Source: Tomitella cavernea (GTDB lineage: Bacteria; Actinomycetota; Actinomycetes; Mycobacteriales; Mycobacteriaceae). Taken from it: 64,000 nucleotides of DNA. Numbering within the stretch: position 1 is the first letter of the stretch; the number at the start of each line of letters is the position of its first letter. The notes beneath the pieces are model-generated. The model saw nothing but the letters and a program-made list of their open reading frames with translations, searched no databases and had not been told where the DNA came from. The DNA lies in the NCBI RefSeq assembly GCF_016599145.1, contig NZ_JAENKO010000002.1:62001-126000 (forward strand). Direction: 5' to 3'. Below are positions 56,201 to 62,200 of this stretch, one piece after another. The position numbers and the translations under genes were made by a program.

Positions 56201-59200
56201 GCATGTGCTCCGCGTCGCCGAAATGGATCAGACGCGCGCGCACGGGAACCTGCGCCGCGACGTCGAATCCGCGCTCCACCTCGGCGGCGACCAGTGCGCG
56301 AAGGTGCGACTCATCGGCGGCGTCGTCGACGGCCAGAGCGGCGCCATCGACGACGTCCAACGGCAGAATCCGCTGACGCGGGCCGGACCCGTCGTCCGGG
56401 TACACGGTGCGCAGGATCTCATGCCGCGAGACGACGTCGACGACCGCCGAGCGCAACGCCTCGACGTCGAGCTCCCCGGATAGACGCACCACCAGCGGAA
56501 TGTTGTACGCCGCCGAGGATGTGTCGAACTGGTTGATGAACCACATCCGCTTCTGCGCCAGCGACAACGGCACCCGATCCGGTCGCGCCACAGGCTCGAG
56601 CGCCGGCCGCGCCGTACCGGTGCTCTGCTCTGCGCGCTCGGCCAGCCGCGATACCGTCGGCGCCTCGAAAAGCTCCCGGACACCGATCGAGACATCGAGC
56701 GCCGCGTTGACGCGCGCGATGACGCGCGTACCGATCAGCGAATTGCCTCCCAGATCGAAGAAGTCGTCCTCGATCCCGACTCGCTCCTGGCCGGTGACGT
56801 CGGCGAAGACGCCTGCGATGATCTCCTCGACCGGAGTGCGCGGCGCGACGTACGCGCTCCGCGCGGAATCGAGGTCCGGCAAGGGAAGCGCCTTGCGATC
56901 CAGCTTCCCGTTCACGCTCAGCGGGAGTGCATCGAGCATCATCACGACCGACGGCACCATATATCCGGGCAGCCTGCGCCCGGCCGCTTCCTGCACGCGC
57001 TTGGACTCCAGCTCCGCGCCCGGGGCCGCCACGACGTAGCCGACGATGCGGGCACCGGTGCGCGCATCCTGGTGGACGACCACCGCCGTCTGCGCAACGC
57101 CGTCCTGCGCCGACAGCGCGGCTTCGATCTCGCCCAGCTCGATGCGGAATCCGCGGATCTTGACCTGGAAGTCGGCGCGTCCCACATAGTCGAGCTCGCC
57201 ACCGTCCGTCCAGCGCGCGACGTCCCCGGTGCGGTACATCCGCTCCCCCGGCCCGCCGAACGGGTCGGCCACGAAACTTTCGGCAGTCAAATCGACGCGC
57301 CCGAAGTACCCGCGGGCCAGTTGCGTGCCCGCCAGGTACAGGTCTCCCGCGACACCGGCGGGGACCGGCTGCAGGCGCGCGTCGAGCACGTACGCGCGAA
57401 CGTTCCACTCCGGACGACCGATCGGCACCGAACCGATCTCCTTTACCGCGCATTCGTGGTAGGTCACGCTCACCGCGGCCTCGGTCGGTCCGTACAGGTT
57501 GTGCATCGACGCATCGCAGAACGCGCGGAAGCGCGTCACCGTCTCCGCCGGCAACGCCTCGCCGATGCACAGCACGCGACGCAGCGAAGCGACCCGTTCC
57601 GGTTCGACGACGGCCATGAAAGCCGTGAGCAGCGAAGGTACGAAGTGCGCCGCGGTCACCCCGTGCCGCTCGATCAGCCCGCCGAGGTATTCGGGGTCGC
57701 CATGCCCGTCGGGCCGGGCGACGACGAGCCGTGCACCACTGGTGAGCGCCCACCAGAACTCCCAGACCGACAGGTCGAAGGTGAACGGGGTGCGCTGGAG
57801 CACGGCGTCGTCGGAGCTCAGCGGGTAGGCGTTCTGCTTCCAGAGCAGCTGGTTGCAGATGGCCGCGTGCGGCACTGCCACGCCCTTGGGCCGGCCGGTC
57901 GAACCCGAGGTGTAGATGATGTACGCCGTGTTGCCCGGCCGCAGCGGCGCAGTCCGCTCGTTATCGGTGATCGGCGTCGCAGCGAATCCGTCTACCTCGA
58001 GCAGTTCCACCGCAACGCACTCGACCGTATCCGGCAGCTGCGACGCCGCCGCCGCCGTCGTGAGCACGAACGCCGGACGTGCGCTGTCGAGAACGTACTC
58101 GTTTCGCGCGGCGGGGTGGTCCGGGTCGATAGGCAGATACACGCCGCCCGTCTTCGCGATGGCGTACATGGCGACCAGCAATTCCACCGATCGCGGAATC
58201 GCGAGCCCCACGATGACCTCGGGACCAACGCCCTTGTCGATCAGGCAGCGGGCCAGCCGGTTGATCCGCGCATCGAACTGCGCATACGTCAGTTCTTCAT
58301 CTTCGAAGATCAGCGCGGTCGCATCTCCGTGCCGCGTGACTGCATCGTCGACCAAGTCTGGCAATGTACGAGCGGGAAGCGGCACGTACGTGTCGTTCCA
58401 CTGCTCGATGATCCGAGCGCGTTCCGTCGATTCGAGCAGTTCCGCGTCGCCTACAGCGTGGCCCGGGCGGTCGAGCAGCTCACCGAACAGCCGCACGAAT
58501 CGTTCGGCAATGCGCTCGACCGTCGACCGCTCGAACAAGTCCTCCGCATAGGTGAAAACGCCCGCGATGCCGGCGGGATCGCCGGATTCGTCGTACTCGT
58601 CCTGCAGGATCAAGTGCAGGTCGAACTGCGCCGTGTCGCCGCCGGCCTCGAGCGGCGTGATCGTCATGCCCGGAAGTTCCAGTTCCGTGCGCGTGGTGTT
58701 CTGGAACGAGAAACCCACCTGGAAGATCGGGTGGTGCGCAGTGCTGCGCGCAGGGTTGAGCGCCTCGACCAAGCTCTCGAACGGGATGTCGGCGTGCGCG
58801 AACGCCGCGAGGTCACGCTCGCGTACGAGCCCGAGCACGTCCGCGAACGACGCGGCCGGATCCACTTGCACACGCAGCGCCAGGGTGTTGACGAACATGC
58901 CGATGATGTCGTCAAGCTCGGGTTCGCCTCGGCCTGCGATCGGCGTGCCGACGACGATGTCCCCGCCGTCGGCCAGGCGGCTGAGCAGCACGGCGAAGGC
59001 GGCATGCGCCACCATGAACGGCGTCGCACCGTGCTGCTTCGCCAGCGCTTCGATGCGCTCGTGCATCCGCCGGTCCACTGGGAAATCCACCCGGTCGCCG
59101 CGCAACGTCTGAACCGCCGGACGCGTATGGTCCGTGGGCAGTTCGAGCACGTCCGGCGCGCCGCTGAGCGCGTGGCGCCAGAAGGCGATCTGCGCCGCGG

Positions 59201-62200
59201 CGAGACTGTTTGCGTCGTCTTCGTCGCCGAGCAGGTCCCGTTGCCACAGTGCGAAGTCCGCGTATTGGACCGCCAGCGCGGTGAACTCCGGCGACGTGCC
59301 CGCGTGCCGTGCGACATAGGCGGACACGAGGTCGCGGACGAACGGCGCCGTCGATTCGCCGTCGGTCGAGACGTGGTGGATCACGGCGGCCAGCACGTGG
59401 TCGTCTTCGCCGAGCTCGAAGAGGCGCAGGCGCACCGGCACCGCCGCCGTCACGTCGAACCCCGCGGAGACCAGCTCCAGGAGGAGGCGGGGCAACTGGT
59501 CTTCATCCACGGCTCGCGCAGTGAGATCGAATGAGACATCTCCGGCCGGCAGCACCAACTGGTGGGGTCCGTCCTCGGCGTCCGGATACACCGTCCGCAG
59601 CGTCTCGTGGCGTTCCGCCAGGTCGTCGACCGCCGCTGCGAGGGCCGCCATGTTCAGCCGCCCCTGCAACCGAACGGCCAGCGGAATATTGTAGGCGGCC
59701 GAGTCCGGGTCGAACCTGTTGAGGAACCACATCCGCTTCTGCGCCAGCGACAGCGGCAGGCGATCCGGACGCGGCCCGGCCACCAGCGGGGGTCTGCCGG
59801 CCCCGGAGCCGATGTTCGGCTCGAGACGCTCGGCGAGCAGCGCCACCGTCGGCGCCTCGAACAGTTCGCGCACGCCGACCTGCGTGTCCGTGGCAGCGCG
59901 GATGCGCGAGACGGCGCGGGTGGCGATCAGCGAGTTTCCGCCCAGATCGAAGAAGCTGTCGTCGATGCCCACCTCGTCGAGCCCCAGGATCTCGCCGAAG
60001 ACGCCGGCGATCGTATGCTGCAGCGACGTTGAAGGCGCCCGATACACCGCGACGGACGATGCCGACAAGCGCGGCTCAGGCAACCGCTTGCGGTCGAGCT
60101 TACCGATGGGCGTCAGCGGAATCTCGTCGAGAACGATCACCGCCGACGGCACCATGTACGACGGCAGGGACCGGGCGACGACACCCGTGAGATCCGCGGG
60201 ATCGGCGATGTGCCCGTTCGCCGCGTGCACGTAGGAGACCAGGGCGGTCTGCCCGGACGGGTCCTCGACGCCGACGGTCACCGCGAAGTCCACGGCATCG
60301 GAGGCGGCCAGCACCGAGTCGATCTCGCCGAGTTCGACCCTGTTCCCCCGCACCTTCACCTGATGGTCCGAACGCCCGAGATGCTCGAGGACGTGATCGT
60401 CGCCCCACCGGGACAGGTCGCCGGTGCGGTACATCAGCGATCCCGGAGCCCCATGGGGGTTCGCCACGAACCGTTCCGCGGTCAAGTCGCTGCGTCCGAG
60501 GTAGCCGCGCGCCAGGCCCGGGCCCGCGATGTACAGCTCGCCGGGCACGCCCCGCGGCACGGGCCGCAGTCGCTCGTCGAGCACCAGCGCGGTGACGCCG
60601 CGCATAGGCGCACCGATCGTGACCGGCGCGCCGGGCCGCATCGGTTCGGTGATGGTGACGAGGACCGACGTCTCCGTAGGGCCGTACCCGTTGTGGAAAC
60701 GGTGTGCGCCGCCCCAGCGGGATACCAGTTCAGGAGGGCACGCATCGCCACCGACGGTGACCGAGCCGACGGTGTCGAGGCCCGCCGGGTCGACGGTCAT
60801 CAAGGCCGTCGGGGTGAGTACGACGTTGGTGATCCGGTTCGCCGCGATGAAATCCGCGAGCTCGTCGCCGCCGAACACGTCCGGAGGCGAAACCACCAAC
60901 GTGGCACCCGCGCTGAACGCCGCGAGCATCTCGCCGACTGAAGTGTCGAAGTTCGGCGCAGCGACCTGCAGCAGGCGCGCGCCCGGGTTCGCCTCGTAAC
61001 GATGCCGAAGGTCCATCGCCAGATTCGCCAGGCCGCGGTGCGTCACCACGACACCCTTCGGCTTTCCCGTCGAGCCGGAGGTGTACAGCACGTAAGCCGG
61101 ATGGTCGACGAGCAGCGTGCGAAGGCGGTCGGCATCGTCGATGGGGCCGCTCGGAGACTGCGCAAGCAGTTCAGCGGTGGCCGTGTCGTCGAGCACGATC
61201 CACTCGATCGAGTCTGGCAGTGCATCCCGGTATGCGCGCAGCGTCAGCCCGACGGCGGCACCGCTGTCCGCGACGATCTCCCCGTTGCGTTCCACGGGGT
61301 GCTTCGGATCGAGCGGAAGGTACGCACCGCCCGCTTTCTCGACCGCCCAGATCCCCACGACGGTGTGCGCCGAGCGCGGGATGGCGATCGGGACCACCGA
61401 CTCCGGCCCCACCGCGCGGGAGATCAACACGTGTGCGAGCCGGCTCGAATCCTCGTCCAGCTCGCGGTATGTCATCCCGGTGCCGTCGGCCTCGACCGCA
61501 ACGGCTTCGGCATCGACAGCGACGCCGTCCGCGTACAGATCCGGCAATGTGCGCGACGGCAAGGCGCTCGCACCCTGCTCCTCAACAAGCACAGCGCGCT
61601 CGCGGCCCGAAAGGATTTCGATGTCGCCGACAGTGACGTCGGGGTCGGCGACGACCGCCTCGAGGATCCGCAGCAGCCGGTCTGCGAATCCACGGACCGT
61701 GGCTTCGTCGAACAGATCGGTGGCGTAATCAAACGCGGCGTCGATTCCCGCGCCACGTCCCGCATCGTCGTAGCGCTCGCGCACGCTGAGCTGCAGATCG
61801 AATTTCGACACGGCGAACGGCGGCTCGACCGGAGCGATGTGCAGCCCGCCGAACTCGAAATCGACCGCCTCGTTGTTGTCGAACGACAGCGCCACTTGGA
61901 ACAACGGCTGGTGCGCAGTGGAGCGCGGCACGTCGAGCACCTCGACGAGGCGTTCGAAAGGCACGTCCGCGTGCCCCATGGCCGCCAGATCGGTCTTGCG
62001 CACCTGCGCGAGCAGATCGCTGAACGAGGCGTCGGGGTGCACGGCGGCCCGCAGCACCAGCGTGTTGACGAACATTCCTACGAGCTCGTCGAGCTGTGCG
62101 TCATTGCGGCCGGCCACCGGGGTGCCGATGGCGACGTCCGGCTGGGCGCTGAGCCGTTCGAGCAGGACTGCAAGACCCGCGTGCATGACCATGAACATGG

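Noticed and set aside
50391-56483. Plus-strand frame of 2030 codons opposite the NRPS gene
   Set aside because: It is a shadow of the minus-strand NRPS created by high GC and codon bias; composition is Arg/His/Gly-rich and shows no domain.
57072-59534. Plus-strand frame of 820 codons opposite NRPS
   Set aside because: Antisense shadow of C3-A3; no ribosome-binding site and no recognisable domain.
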